The translations under genes and the position numbers were made by a program. The notes under the pieces were generated by a model. It was not told where the DNA came from, searched no databases, and saw nothing but the letters and a program-made list of their open reading frames with translations. From Phlebiopsis flavidoalba (lineage: Eukaryota; Basidiomycota; Agaricomycetes; Polyporales; Phanerochaetaceae), in assembly GCA_035772785.1 (NCBI GenBank), contig JAOCPU010000030.1, forward strand, positions 62,001 through 126,000: a DNA stretch of 64,000 nt, in the 5' to 3' direction. Numbering within the stretch: the first letter of the stretch is position 1; each line of letters begins with the position of its first letter. This document shows positions 11,451 to 23,467 of the stretch, one piece after another.

Positions 11451-11746
11451 CAAACAAACACTCGGTTACAATGACTGACTGTTGCCAGCCGCGAGTCTTG
11501 CTTGACAAGAATCAGAGCCGCAAGCAAAACAACGCGGCGTTCAACTGTTTACGTGTATAAGCTTACGAGCAAACGTCGATGACATCAGTCCAGCTTGTAC
11601 GCAGGCGAGGAAGATCCCAGGAGACGTGTTCGGCCAGCAGGGGTCCTGCAGGGTCAGACGGGGACCTCGCCTCGAACAGAGTGTGGTGTCAGGGGTCCAT
11701 CCCACGCGTCAGGCTGGTACGTGGCGGACGCGCTGCCAGATATAAG
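10975..11746. other. Intergenic upstream of SDR copy 2
   Basis: To ~11450 this is the upstream part of the duplicated unit. The rest up to the inverted-repeat element shows nothing recognisable. Confidence 0.45.
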
Positions 11747-12710
11747 GTAGCGGACAGGACGCATCCATCACGATCACGTGATGTGTGACCGTCATCATCA
11801 CAACGCCAATTTCATGGGCCGGTCACCGCGACCCCACACTTTTTTAGACCCATGAGCCGAATATTTTTGGTCAACTAGTTTCGGTGTATACTCAGTGCTA
11901 GTAGCTCATATTAAACAGCATCCAAGCAGCTAAATACATCACATAGTACTCATATGCAAACTAAGGTGGGCTCTATGGAGAGTGTCGCTTGGCGTCTAAT
12001 TCAATTAGGGTTAGGTGTTTGCTTCCTGTTTTGGTAGTGAGTCGGATCACGTGATACGCCAATTTCTTCGAGGTTGGAAACCCAAAGTTGCTCCAAATTT
12101 GCGAGAAACTCATTTCTGTGTTTGGGGGAAAATTCCCCTTAAATTTTTTGTATACTGCCCCACTCGGAAATCAATATTTCGAAAAAGTGCAAGACCGAGA
12201 TCTTATAACCAGGCCCCTCTATCTATACTGTACAATTTCGAACCTAAACGGCGGCGGTGTGACTGTGTGACAGATACAAAACGTACCGGCGACAGCGACG
12301 ATGGGCCACGGTGACGTGTGAGCGTAGAAACGGAACGACTATAGGCGAGCGCCACTAGCCGCGCCGCAGGCGCGGAAAATTCCGCGCACAAGCGCCGCAC
12401 AAAATAGGCAAAAGCCTGGATACACACAGCGGGCTGGCTTGGGGCACTGTGTGACATGTGACAGCGGGCCCACGAACGACCGATTTTTGGAGCGCCTTTG
12501 TGACATAGTGTGACAACAAGAACCGTTTAGGTCGAAATTGTGGACAGTCATTGAGCTGCTCGGTATCAACTTGAATGCCCCCCTATCAGAAAAACGACGC
12601 AGGGAGGAAAGTGTTATCGAGCTGTGAAAGCTCTTTTCTTTTCATTGAACGGAATGCTGACGGTCATAAAAGCCATCACGTGGATCGTGATGGATGAGTC
12701 TGTCCGCTAC
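11747..12710. mobile_element. ~0.96-kb element with ~50-bp terminal inverted repeats, no transposase seen
   Basis: Left end 11747-11795 begins GTAGCGGACAG and continues CATCCATCACGAT, CACGTGATG, TGACCGTCA. The reverse complement of 12661-12710 reads GTAGCGGACAG, CATCCATCACGAT, CACGTGATG, TGACCGTCA with small indels. The ends are therefore inverted repeats of about 50 bp. No target-site duplication is evident in the flanks (ATATAAG left, AAACCGT right). The interior encodes nothing recognisable, so this would be a non-autonomous (MITE-like) DNA element. ATCACGTGAT-type palindromes occur in the left end and again at ~12045. Confidence 0.65.
12228..12547. repeat. Internal inverted repeat pair (~25 bp arms, 320 bp overall)
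   Basis: 12228-12251 reads CTGT, ACAATTTCGA, CCTAAACGG; the reverse complement of 12523-12547 reads CTGTCC, ACAATTTCGA, CCTAAACGG. It lies wholly inside the 11747-12710 element. Between the arms is a GC-rich palindromic stretch with CGCGGAAAATTCCGCG at ~12371. It may be a second small element nested in the first, or the inner stem of one structured element. Confidence 0.6.
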
Positions 12711-13986
12711 AAACCGTCACGGCATACAGCATTACGATCTTCATGATACACCATCAATTCTTAGCCACGGCTCGTCAGCAACCGGTACAATACACTAAAC
12801 AGGGGAAGTAAGTGAGGTAAGTATAAGATGGAGCCCCATGGAAGACAGTAAGACGTTAACCACTCGTGAAGTCCGCAACGCAAGAAGGGCAATCGACCAG
12901 ACGGAAATTCGGAACCTCAGCGCGCATACCACACTATCCCCCTCAGCTCTATATGATCACTCATATAGCTGTCATAACAAGAACAATTACACGAATGCTT
13001 TCACACTAAGTTTATACAAACAACATCCTTGCACTCTCAGGAATGTGGGACATTAAGGATGTCGAATACCTAAAACCCAATACTTTACGAGGACGCTCGC
13101 GAATAATCAGTCTCAAGAAGACTGGAATACAATAGTAGGTCAATGATACAACATACAATAAATATAGAACCCCCGGTATAATGGCCCAATAATATCACCA
13201 CTCACGCTCGCGAGGAACCGACAAAACACTACCAGAGATGAAAGCTAAGAAAGGCCACAGCCAATATCACGTAGGGTATAAAAACGCTCCCAAAACTCAG
13301 GGTACACATACCAAGCCCCATCCGAACACACACAAACGCAAGCGTTCAGCACTCAGAAATGGCCGGAAAAAGACTCGACGCGCACTAATGTAGGCTACGG
13401 CACATCGGACAACGGTTCCTAGCCACAAATAAGCCGAAGGCCAGAACCAAGCCGCTCCACCGATCAAGAGGGTTTGGGCACACACTTGTTATTTGCGTAT
13501 TGCGCGAGTGTCATGTACGTTAAGCCACTTCAAAGGGAAACAACGCGGCGGAGACTGCGCAACTTCCTGCTTGAGAGGTAGCTCAACGCTATTCGTTTCT
13601 CCCAGAGCAGAGTTACTCACGCCTAATATCAGATGAGCAACATTGTGCAAGAGCGGTGGCTTACGTACCTTGGGACACTCCCCCCCGACCCCATTCTGCC
13701 AGCCAAGACCGGACAGCAATGAAGTAACTGACAAGGAGGGCACGATGTAGCGATGCGGGGAGTCGCTTTGATCTTGACCGCTACAGTGCGCTTCTAGAGC
13801 GCTCAGAGCGGGGCCATTTGCTGTACCCTGCCTACCACTGAAGCTCGGAAGTGGAATATAAAGTGAGGCTGTAAGGCCTCCCGATATAGATTGCCTTCAC
13901 AAATCTTGTTCAACAGGAAAATTTGCCTTACCCTCCCACCAACTCCACTCCAATTGCTACATTATTTGGCATAATAGAGAAATGAT
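12711..13986. other. Intergenic, nothing recognised
   Basis: No conserved protein, RNA or long repeat seen. CT-rich stretch at ~13930-13960 only. Confidence 0.45.
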
Positions 13987-15096
13987 CTAGGATTTGTACG
14001 TTTGCTTTTCGGGACGTCTTGAAGTTCTCCACGAACGCTGAGCCATTAAGGACCCATAATCACCACAGTCAACTCGGGTCCTCCCAGACGGTGACTGGGC
14101 AATCGCCGATGTACGCAAGCTCGCCCTGACTCCCGACGGCGAACCCGTACACGTCCGTCGCAAACAACTGCGCCACACACAAACTCCGTCCCATTTCGCG
14201 GATGCTCGACCACACGGCACATACCCCATAACGAGCAGCATTCTCGTGCTCGCGAGGGATGTGAGGCGTCCCCGCGCAGATTCCGACAGGGCGTTTGCCC
14301 GCGAGCCGCGCCACCACGCCGCGTTTTGGCGTAGTCGACGTCGTGTGTTCACAAAACGCAGGTGCGTCAGCGTGCTGGGCCGAAGGTTCGTGAGGTTATC
14401 CCCTGAGATCGGGCGAGAACAGCGCGGCCGTGGCGTATCGAGGATACAACTTCTGGGGCGCCGCGGACCGAAGGTTTCGAGTGAACGGACTGCGCACAGC
14501 CCTTCTTCGCTCTCGTCCGTGAGAGGAGATAACCCCACGCGTGGCAGGCAGAGCTGCTTATTGTTGTTAGCTTCGCTCGATAGAGCCAGACCGCTCGTGC
14601 CCCGCCATGGCGCCACGCTACAGCGCGAGCAAGTTTGGTATGTTCGTGATAACCTTGTGGGAGAGGACTGAATTGGTGCCTGATTTAGCGTGTTATCCAC
14701 ACACCCAGCCCTTAGGAATGGCCTGAACGGCAAAGAAGGCCCCTCAGGGACAGCCTTGAGAGATCGAACACCGATATTTGTAATATCAACGGTACTTTGC
14801 TCCGCCCCAGACGGGAACACGCCTCAAACCCCCTACGCCTCGTAATACTAAATAGCCCCGTTGCAGAGTGGGGATCAGCTCTCCTCGAGCCCGGCTTCGT
14901 GCGCACTGAACTCGGTTCTAATACCCCGTCCGTTCCGGCACACTGCACTGCCCGCATGTATAGATATAATACGAGGGCCCGGACCAACGTCTCGGCGCAA
15001 GCTACGCAAATACATCGTGACCAGCAAGTTCGACCCGCCGCACCGCAGAAAGCGGTCGTGTCAAGCGTCGAGCGTATTGTTGGCAAAGATGTATGA
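13987..15096 (-). other. Possible unrecognised coding region
   Basis: Several overlapping minus-strand frames have protein-like composition. One (14820-13987) contains LTNLRPSTLTHLRFVNTRRR, reminiscent of a leucine-rich repeat. A shifted frame (14317-14069) contains ATDVYGFAVGSQGELAYIGD. I recognise no family and no clear start or introns. It could be a decayed LRR/F-box gene. Confidence 0.2.
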
Positions 15097-15727
15097 TGGC
15101 CGCGGGTCTTTGCAGATCCGCGCTGCGCCTCGGCCGCTCGGCGAGGACGCGTTTGGTTGCGGCGCTTTGACAAGCACTTCAAGGAGCCTCTGTAGTGACA
15201 ATCTAGAGAAGTACAAAGGATGGTCAAGAGGGTTTGAAGGAGCATTAGACATAGAGCTGTCTCTTGGTCCTTCCTTAGCCGTCGCCCTATCCTTTCACGT
15301 TGTACTCTTCTTCCCTTTTGATTTCCTAGTACGTTGTCATTTCTTCCGCTTCTCTCCCTCCTTTTTTTTGCTCCTTTCCTTCTCCCAAGCAAGGCACCTC
15401 CACTCCTGCTCCCTTCCTCGCCCAGTTGGTGCACTCACCTCTTCGTATGCCTACAAGGGAGCGCTCTTCGAACAGATCGTCTAATTGATAGTTAGTACTA
15501 CTATTGAACTGCGTTTTGCCGAAACTTGAAGCTTGCATTGATGAAAAATGCGAATAAACGCTCGGGTATCGTATACAAGTTCCTACCTAAGCAAAACGGT
15601 TATGATAACCAGCGTCGAAAATGCGCCAAATATTGCCCTGGGGATAAAATGCTCGGACGGAGGCAAGGTACGATGGTCGTGATTTGATGAAATCGATATG
15701 TTGGATCTATATGTTCCATCACCTATC
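15097..15727. other. Intergenic upstream of tRNA-Thr
   Basis: Pyrimidine-rich around 15300-15420; no gene recognised. Confidence 0.4.
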
Positions 15728-15807
15728 TCCCGCTTAGCTCAGCTGGTAGAGCGCGTCACTAGTATTTCGTAATGACGAGGTCAGTCGTGTCAAGTCGGCT
15801 AGTGGGA
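15728..15807 (+). tRNA. tRNA-Thr(AGT) with short intron; T-loop has one extra base
   Basis: Acceptor stem TCCCGCT pairs with AGTGGGA (one G-T). The D arm is GCTCAGCTGGTAGAGC. The anticodon stem CGTCA/TGACG encloses CTAGTA, a 7-base insert TTTCGTA and A, giving anticodon AGT with an intron in the canonical place one base 3' of the anticodon. The T stem AGTCG/CGGCT encloses TGTCAAGT, 8 bases instead of 7 (a G inside the usual TTCAAGT). This makes it either a tRNA pseudogene or a sequence with a one-base insertion error. Confidence 0.85.
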
Positions 15808-15826
15808 ATACATAGTTAGCATACTG

Positions 15827-15831
15827 TTTTT
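15827..15831 (+). terminator. Pol III T-run terminator of tRNA-Thr
   Basis: Five T residues 20 bases after the tRNA 3' end, the usual RNA polymerase III stop signal. Confidence 0.6.
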
Positions 15832-15868
15832 ACATGTCCGTTTCACGAAGAGACCTGCATCTATGCTA

Positions 15869-15978
15869 GTAAGGCTCCAACTGTTTAGTTTATGGTTTAC
15901 GAAATTTTTGTAAATAAACAGTTAAACAGTTATAAAACAGTTTACAAACAGTTTATAGACCAGTAAAAACTAAACAGT
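15869..15978 (+). repeat. Cluster of AAACAGT motifs, with inverted copies
   Basis: AT-rich stretch just downstream of the tRNA with AACTGTTTA on one side and TAAACAGTT, AAACAGTT, AAACAGTTT, AAACAGTTT and TAAACAGTA following. It can fold, and may be a remnant of an element inserted beside the tRNA. Confidence 0.6.
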
Positions 15979-18282
15979 ATATGCCGTGCTCCAAGAAATT
16001 GGCCTGCAATAGCTATGGAAAATATCTATCGGTCATGTACATAATCTACGGCTATTCGAGACATCTACCTGTGTTGTACTCGAGGCAAGCGTCGAGAGGA
16101 GACACGGTTCCCTCAATAATGAGCGTTCCATCCACTGGTGAAGCGCCGCCTTTGGCGGCAGCAACCTTGCTTGTCTCCTTGCCCGCAGGCAGTAGACAAA
16201 CAGAAAATCTTCGACAGCTATTCAAAATTCGGATTGGCCCGCGTTGCTTACACATCGTGTCTGGCCTTTGGTACACAGAGTTCATGCCACCTTTTTGTAG
16301 CGTACATGTGACAATGTCCGAGTTCTCTCCTGCACCAAACAGCAGGCTGCAGGATGCGTTTGTCTCACCCAAGTCGACCCGGATTATACAAACAGTTGTT
16401 ATGTCTATAGAATATGCGGTGGACACTCTACCCACATTGGATCTCTATAGCAGGATTTCTCCCAGGCCTTCTACAGTCTATGAAAAATCTGCAGCCACAA
16501 GAACGCAATCAGTGAGGACTACTCTATGTGGCAGTTCTGTGCTCACCCCGCACATGGCCATATTGAGTCCAAGTCATAGAGTCAAGTAGACAAGCTGTCC
16601 TAAATACAGTCAGATAAGGACAGTCACACACTCTTCTCTGTCTTGGGGCGTACTGGGGATCGGGGCTCACTTTCGGGATGGTCTTTGGCTTGTTGCGAGG
16701 GTGTGACCATGAGCTCGGCATGCCCGTATGTCCAACCTGGCCCTGAGCCTTGAATGTTAGTGTCACTGTGCGGGAGAGACCTCGTGCTTATAACAACGCG
16801 AATTAGTAGGCTTTCTCTTGTACCGCCGCAGGGTTTCTTTGACAGGTCTTCAAGCTCAGTACATCCAGCGCTTTCACGGTGCGGTACTGGGAGTGCTTAT
16901 TCGACAAGCCGTTGATGATTTTGGTCAATAACTGAGACGGCCGCGGCATGCCATTCAGCCTGCTGACTATTGAACGAGATCACGCGGCGGCTCTGAGACT
17001 TGTGCGCGAGACGATGTGCGAAGCCTGCTGTGAGGACTCGTTAGTCAAGCAAATGAGATTACATACACAAGTACTCACTATCAGATATCGAGGGTTCGTC
17101 ACCATATTGCGACGACTGAAAAATCACGCGCGTGGGCTTTACTTTGGTTTTACTCGTGCGCTCGCCTTGAGGCTTGAGCTGTTGTCAGGTTTCATGTACG
17201 CGCCGCATAGACATCAGGCGAGGTATTATTGGTTAGAAAGACTGTCTTGGTGTTGAAATAGATCTGTGGGATTGCCTGGTACGACGTGTAGGCCTCAGTA
17301 GGTTGCGCCTCACGATTGACCATGTCGAACCCGAATCGAGGCCCGGCCGTTCCCACTCATGTGCTGACTTTGGTGGTTGGTATACAGATGCAACCGTTTT
17401 GTCTACGACTGGCCATATCAAGTGAAGGGAGAGACATGGCCGTGGAAGGGTGGTGGTGAACGAACGTGAGCGAGGGCGCGACCTGGGGGCGCGTCACGTC
17501 GCACTTGAGCGTCTACTGTAACGCCACGTCACGCTGTGTTACAATTGTCTAAAGCCACAGGTTCTAGGCAGCAGAAAAAGTCGCCAGTGCCATTCGGTGT
17601 ACATCGTCTATCATGCAAATATTCCTGCTTCATGTTGACACAATCATGCGCTTAAGTCAATGGAGAGGGGCCATCGAAAAGGCAGGCTCCCAGAGCGCAG
17701 TGCGTTTTACGTGACCTGACTGTGTGTGATGCATTTGCGGCAAAGTCTCGGTGAGTTGGAGGTTGAATTTCAAATAATTGTGCCCCCCGACAGATACCTT
17801 GACAAGCAAGGTGATGTGCTTTATTTTTGACGGCCACTGTGCCCTGCGATTATCACCTCAAGATTGGGGAGCCAAAGTTGAACCAAAGACACTGAAAAAC
17901 AAAGTTCAGCTGGAGGCCGTGCTTTGGAAGCGTCACGTCACCGATGGAAGGATGTGTCAATGACTGGAGCTTGGATTTTGAATCTTGACGTCTCGACACA
18001 CTGTGCACTGTCCTTGCGATCGGCTGAGAAACGATTAACAGGACTCAGGAGTTGCAGAAATACGCGCACAATTCCGGATGTTGTCGACTAAGAGGCCACT
18101 CCAGACTTGAACGTGAACGCCGCGCACGAAGTTGCGATTGCTGGCCGCGAGACTGCGCGGTATGCGGATAAAATAACAATAACAATAAAAATAATTCTAC
18201 ATTAATACCTAACATTACCTATGTTACACTTTGTCTATTCTACATTTTTATATACAAGACTTATTGCACCGTTTCTGATTGT
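15979..18282. other. Stretch with two uncertain ORFs, otherwise empty
   Basis: Overlapping open frames at 15981-16589 (+, 202 codons) and 16435-16052 (-, 127 codons) exist, plus 16948-17256 (+, 102 codons). None resembles a family I know and at most one of each overlapping pair can be real. 17430-18160 shows nothing. Confidence 0.3.
18170..18197 (+). repeat. AT-rich microsatellite (AATAAC/AAT)
   Basis: Run of AACAAT/AATAAA units in the 3' flank of the IBtk-like gene; may serve in polyadenylation. Confidence 0.6.
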
Positions 18283-21200
18283 TCACAGCTGGACAGGTTT
18301 AGGAATGTGTTCAACTCTTAGTGTTCGTCTTCGAGTCCGTCTTCGTAGGCGCACCGGCAGCAGGTCTACGTCTGCGCTTCGCTGCATTCGATGCGTCACC
18401 CTCGGCTTTCGCACAGCCTGTTGCTTCTCGCCATCTCTCGTCCCGTCACGCCTCGCTCTATCACGCGGACTCTTTTCACGAGGGCCATCCTTCTTCCCCT
18501 TCGTCCGCCGCGGAGCTGGCGCCATAGCCTCCGGGGGCATCTGCTCGACCCGCGAAGCCGCTCTTCCTCGGCCGCCCCACCAGCGCATGAAGTCTTCTTC
18601 GACCTGACGCGCCTGCTCTTCCTCCTGGATCTCCTTGAGTGAGCGTCGGTCCTTCTTTGGGGTCGTGTGTTCCTGCTCGCGTTGCAACTCCTGGATTGCG
18701 ACAAACGACATGCCCGAGGTCGTGCTCGAGGACTGTACGACAGGCTGCACAGGTGGAAGCGTCCACGCAGCGGCAGCCCCACTTCTGCATTCATTCGTCG
18801 CCGTCAGCTCAGACCCAAATCGCACAGCAGACGAAAACTTACGAGACGCGTCGCATTCCTGGGCTGTGCTGGACTTTGACGAGGACTGCTTCGCAGGGGA
18901 GAAGACAGGGGCCCATTCCCGACCTCTGTGGGGCATTAGTCTGAGATTTGGATGATCCCAGCCACCGGGGCTTCGTCTCGTGGACGGGTCGCGCGCATTT
19001 GGGGTGTCATCGGTGGCGTCTGTATCGGGGAATGGTTCGCAGACGAGGCAAGGTTTGCAATGGACGGAACAGACGGGATCGTCTTCCATGGTGAGCCTGG
19101 TATAGGACGAGCCGTGTCGGTCGGTAGGGCAACCGTCTTGCGTTGGGGAGTACGCCAGTTGGGGCGAGTCAGACGCTGCTGGTTGACGAGGGGTGGTGGG
19201 AGCGACCACAGGTGTGCGCAGTACTGCAGCTTTGCTCGTCTCAGCTTCGGCCATAATCGACTTCATGTCGACCCTACGGTATAGCGTTAGTACATATATA
19301 TTATCGTAGTAGCTGAGCGCTGAAGGCTCACCTAGGAGTAGCACCTTGCACCCTCCATCCGGCACCTTTTGCCCCGCGTCTTGCGAGCCCTTCGACGCCT
19401 GGGTTTGGCTGAGGTTCAAGGGCGTTACGTCCATGTTATCCATCATAAACATCCCACCATCCATTACTTCTTGCGCAGGCGTCGGTTGTTGAGCAGCAGG
19501 CTTGCAAGAGGAAAGCGGACCATTCGCGGGGCCAGTGATAGGACTCGCACCCACTGATCGTTTCCTGCCGATGGCAGCAGGTCGGCCCGACACTGGTACG
19601 CACGATCGGTTGGGGGAAGTCCTTCCGTCTCAAGCACGCCTTGTGTTTCAACATCGCTTCATCCACCAATCGACCTGATCGTGATAGTGGGGACTTTGAC
19701 GTCTGTTGTTCCGCGGATGAAGGTCGAGGAAATGGCTTGATGAGATCGGCGGGGGAGGTCGTTCAACATGTGGGACTCGAGCATGGTCTCAAGGTTTCGC
19801 GCCATGTAGCCTTGCACGCTACGTGTAGAGGGGGTAGGCATGGAAATAGGACGCGTCGGAGAGGAATTGAACACGCGTTCGCGATGGTGATGAATCGTTG
19901 AATGACGCGAGAACAAAGAAGGACCAGGCGGTCCAAGGAGGAGCTCGTTCTAAACGTTTCACTATCAGCGCAGGAGACTCGTGGGAGTTGCAAAACGTAC
20001 TGCGGCAGACATGACGCCGAACATGAGCTCCAGAAGCTCATCCACCGAGGTTACGTCCTCTGGAAGTTATATGAGCACCTTCCAGTTGAGCCGTTCAGTT
20101 GCAGCCACTTACCAAGTACGTCAAACATCTCCGCTTCGCCACCGTACAGGTACGTCACCACAAACGCGCCCTCTCTCCAGGCGATTATGCTTCAGATCAA
20201 CTCTGACCGTCCCTTCGCCTGTCCATCGATTCTCCGTCCACACCTCCTCGTCAAAGAACGCCTTGAAGAACGGCGACCGCGCCCTAAGAACCGCCCCCGA
20301 ATGACACCGCACCTCGCGATCTCCCAAACAGCAGCACAACGTCGGGATACAACGGGTCTCCCTGTGCACCCAGAGGCGTTACTCGCACAACACACCTCCT
20401 CGCACACACGCCCAAGATGCCTCGAGAGCGTAGGTTCAGGTGCACGCTTGAACGCACCTTCCATCGCGCGTTCCATCTCCGGGAGCGCCAACGCGCCCGC
20501 GAGAGCGACCAGCTCGGCCTTCATCGCGGCGGACGCGCCTTGAGCCACGAAAGCGCCGGCGCACCCGCGACGCGCCAATCCCATGGCGCGATCAACGCGT
20601 CGGTGTATAGATAGTGCAAGAAGACGAGTACAGTGAGGGGATGTACCCCGGAGATCGTGAGGCGCCTAGGGCGGGCCCAGGGCGCGGGGTGAGGGCCGTC
20701 TGCTGGTGCGTTGTGTTTGGCGGAGGTTCCTTTCGCGAGGGAGGAAGAGGCGGATTGTACCGCCACCAGGTACGCGCGTCTCGATTGTCTGGGTGCCGGC
20801 AAGAAACTGCGCGCAGGACAGGTGAGCGCGGCCGCGAGGATGGCACGGTGTACGGGGATGTGGGGGTCTGTACCACCTAGGATGTGTACAAGTGTATCTG
20901 CGCCGTGTATGCGTGGAGCTCCTGCGGCGAGTGGGCCAATAAAACCCATCTTCTTTGCATCCGCGTGCTGCTCGAGAAGCGAGAGGAAAGTCAGCAGTAA
21001 ACGTTGGTCGGATAAAACGGCCGGGTCATGTAGATCTTCGTCTTCTCTGTCTCGAGCAAGAGTATCTCCATCCTCGCTTGACTCCGTATCACTTTCACTG
21101 TCGATCGAGAGGTCCAGATTGGCCAACCAAGGAATCACGGTTCCAATCTCTTCCTCCGCTGTCTTCCTGCTCAAGGGCACCTCCTCAGCCCTCGCATCGA

Positions 21201-23467
21201 CACGAAGTGCAGCATAAGCCCCCGCGCTGTTCGCATATACCCGAACGACGCGCTGCAAATACGGCACGCGTTGGAACTTGAACGCCTTCCCGACATTTGT
21301 TGACCCAGGCCCGTTGTTGTTTGCGACGGCGGGCGTCGGGCGCATCGATGGCAGATGCAGCAACAGGCGCGCGCGAGCGGAGGAAAAACGTGGCACCCGA
21401 CTCTGTACACACCAGAATCGACCCGTCTGCACCAAGCGCGAACGTCTGTACGCAATTAACACTACCGAAAGGATAAAGTAAGAAAATGGACATACGCGAA
21501 CAGCACTGAACTTCTCCTGGAGCGCCCATACACGTGCGGGGCGAACGACCTCCCTCCGCTCGCGTTCGCGTTGATTCTCATTTGCATCCGTCGCCCCAAG
21601 GACCCACGTAAATACCTCGCCACCGCGGCTCACCGCGACGAACATCGCGCTCTCCCTCCCTCCCGCCGACGCGGAGGCAGGCAACTCCGTCCGCGACGAC
21701 GCGCCGGATGCTTGCAGTGCGTGCTGCTTGTGGGGGACGGTACGCGGCGATGGCAGCCGGGAAACTGTGTGCGGGGAAGGTGAGACGGAAGGAAGCGTTG
21801 GCGTGTAGGCAGAGCGCATCGGGAGGTAGAGAGTAGGAGGATCGTCGCGGTATCCTAATTTACAAACACGTTTTGAGAATATTTTGATTCATTGGCAAAG
21901 TGAAGAGACTCACGGTGATAGTGACATCAACGACCGGCTGTGAAACCTTGCTTACAACTCTCGGGAGGACTTGGACAGGATGTGCAGTCCTGTCATAACC
22001 TGACAAAAAAACGAATATTGGGTCAGAATGCTGCGCGCGCATATAGCGAGTGAAACTCACCTAGCTGTCCGCTATTTATCCCCCACGTCAAGACCTCGCC
22101 CTCCTCCGTGACCGCCGCACTCGCTGTTCTACACGCCGCAACGACCCGCACCTTCTTCCCCTTCAGCCCGCCCTGCACCTTTCTCGGCGTAGTCTGCACC
22201 GCACCCCCGTCCCTTTTCCGCCTTACGCGTATCGTGCTTCTCTGGCTGCTTCTTCGAGTCCGCTCGCTGTGCAGAGGGGTCAGAGTCGGGAGAGTCGATA
22301 GTATAGCCGAGCACGGCATGCCGGTTCGAGCCCCAGCTCCAGACGTCGCCTGATGCGGTAAGAACAAGTGTGTGGTCTTGCCCTGCAGCAATAGATACTA
22401 TCCGATGTGGATCGTTTGTGTGGCCTGTGTGATGGGCTTCTGGCGGTCGGCGCGGGGATGTGGGAGGGAGTGGGACGTTGATGGGGAATGATGTGAGACT
22501 GAATGAGGAGTAGAAGTGGTTGAGGCAGGGAGTCCGGCGAGAGGATGAGTGGGCGTGTATGTGGTTTGTATGCATGCCGGGGCCGAGACTATGAATAGGG
22601 GTAAGGGATGTTACATGCGAATAAGCTGGAGGACGTGCCGACCGCTACTCCCAAAGCCACATACGAGTACGTTTGTGCGTGGCTCCGTGGTTACAATTGC
22701 TATGAAGATTTTTCAATGTATCGTTAGAAGAATTCACGAAATGCCGGCGACGCACCAGTATGAAACCTCGCCATACTGACATTCTTCACCTTAATTGCCT
22801 CAAGGCGGTCAACCAAGTTCTTCCCCTTCCCCTTGTCTTTATCTCTTCCAATCTGTACGAGGTCCCGGAAATGTGCGGTCGTCTGCGTCACCAAACGCCG
22901 AGTCCAGCATTTCTGTTTGAGCCCCAGACATACATTTCCGCCGCTAGCTCGTCCTCCTCTTCTTCGGCTTCGAGCGCGTGATGTTCTGGTTTCGTTCCTT
23001 CAATGGAGCTATTCACAGACGTCGTAGCGCCCGGTGTAACCCTCCCCAGTCCCTTCGCGTAGACGTCTACGTCGGATCGTTGTAGGAGGAGTAGTGCCTG
23101 CGACGACGTTGCCATGGTACAGCGCGCGATGAAGCGTGTGTCCAATGGCTCTCAGCATCATACACATTCGGTTGTATTTGCGGATGCGAGAGCAAAAAGG
23201 CGAACGTATGTCGGTCCCGCACTCGGATGCGCAGACGCACATGCGAGGTGCAATACCGTCCGTCCGAGGGCATCGCGAGCGTTGACGTCGCACGACGAGC
23301 TTGAAAAGCCCAGTGCTATGTGCGGAGAGGTGGTGAAGAGAGCGGCCAAAGCTCGACGAAGGCTTGGACTCCGCGCTGGAGGAGAGGGCGCGGACGGAGG
23401 CGGGTCGATGGCGCGCCTGGAAGGCCTGCTGGTCCCTGCGATGAAAATACACGTGCAGCACTGACAT
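18283..23467 (-). CDS. IBtk/Btb3-like protein: ankyrin repeats, RCC1 repeats, two BTB domains, basic C-terminus
   Basis: Expected role: adaptor of a CUL3 ubiquitin ligase, like human IBtk and fission yeast Btb3, which share this domain order. Start MSVLHVYFHRRDQQAFQ (23467). Ankyrin: DVNARDALGRTVLHLAC (~23275), SHWTPLHRAL-type repeat (~23130), SSIEGTKPEHHALE. RCC1: YVWGSNRNAGLG (~22920), AAGQDHTLVLTASGDVWSWG (~22390), TASAAVTEEGEVLTWGINSG (~22110), RPARVWALQEKFSAVR (~21530), KAFKFQRVPYLQRVVRVY (~21270). BTB1: HGADTLVHILGGTDPHIPVH (~20900) and VLVFLHYLYTDALI (~20640). BTB2: LGDREVRCHSGAVLRARSPF and FKAFFDEEVW (~20330-20230), then DELLELMFG, CSRVIQRFITIANAC, YMARNLETMLESHMLNDL (~19820). The 436-residue last frame holds SLKEIQEEEQARQVEEDFM (~18640) and a Lys/Arg-rich tail, as at the IBtk C-terminus. 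Introns are numerous and several exons change frame. Confidence 0.88.

Noticed and set aside
12005..12015. TTAGGGTTAGG, telomere-like
   Set aside because: Only two units, inside the inverted-repeat element; no array, so not a telomere or an interstitial telomere.
18635..19901. Plus-strand ORFs opposite the IBtk-like C-terminus
   Set aside because: Shadows of the 436-codon minus frame, which carries the SLKEIQEEE motif.
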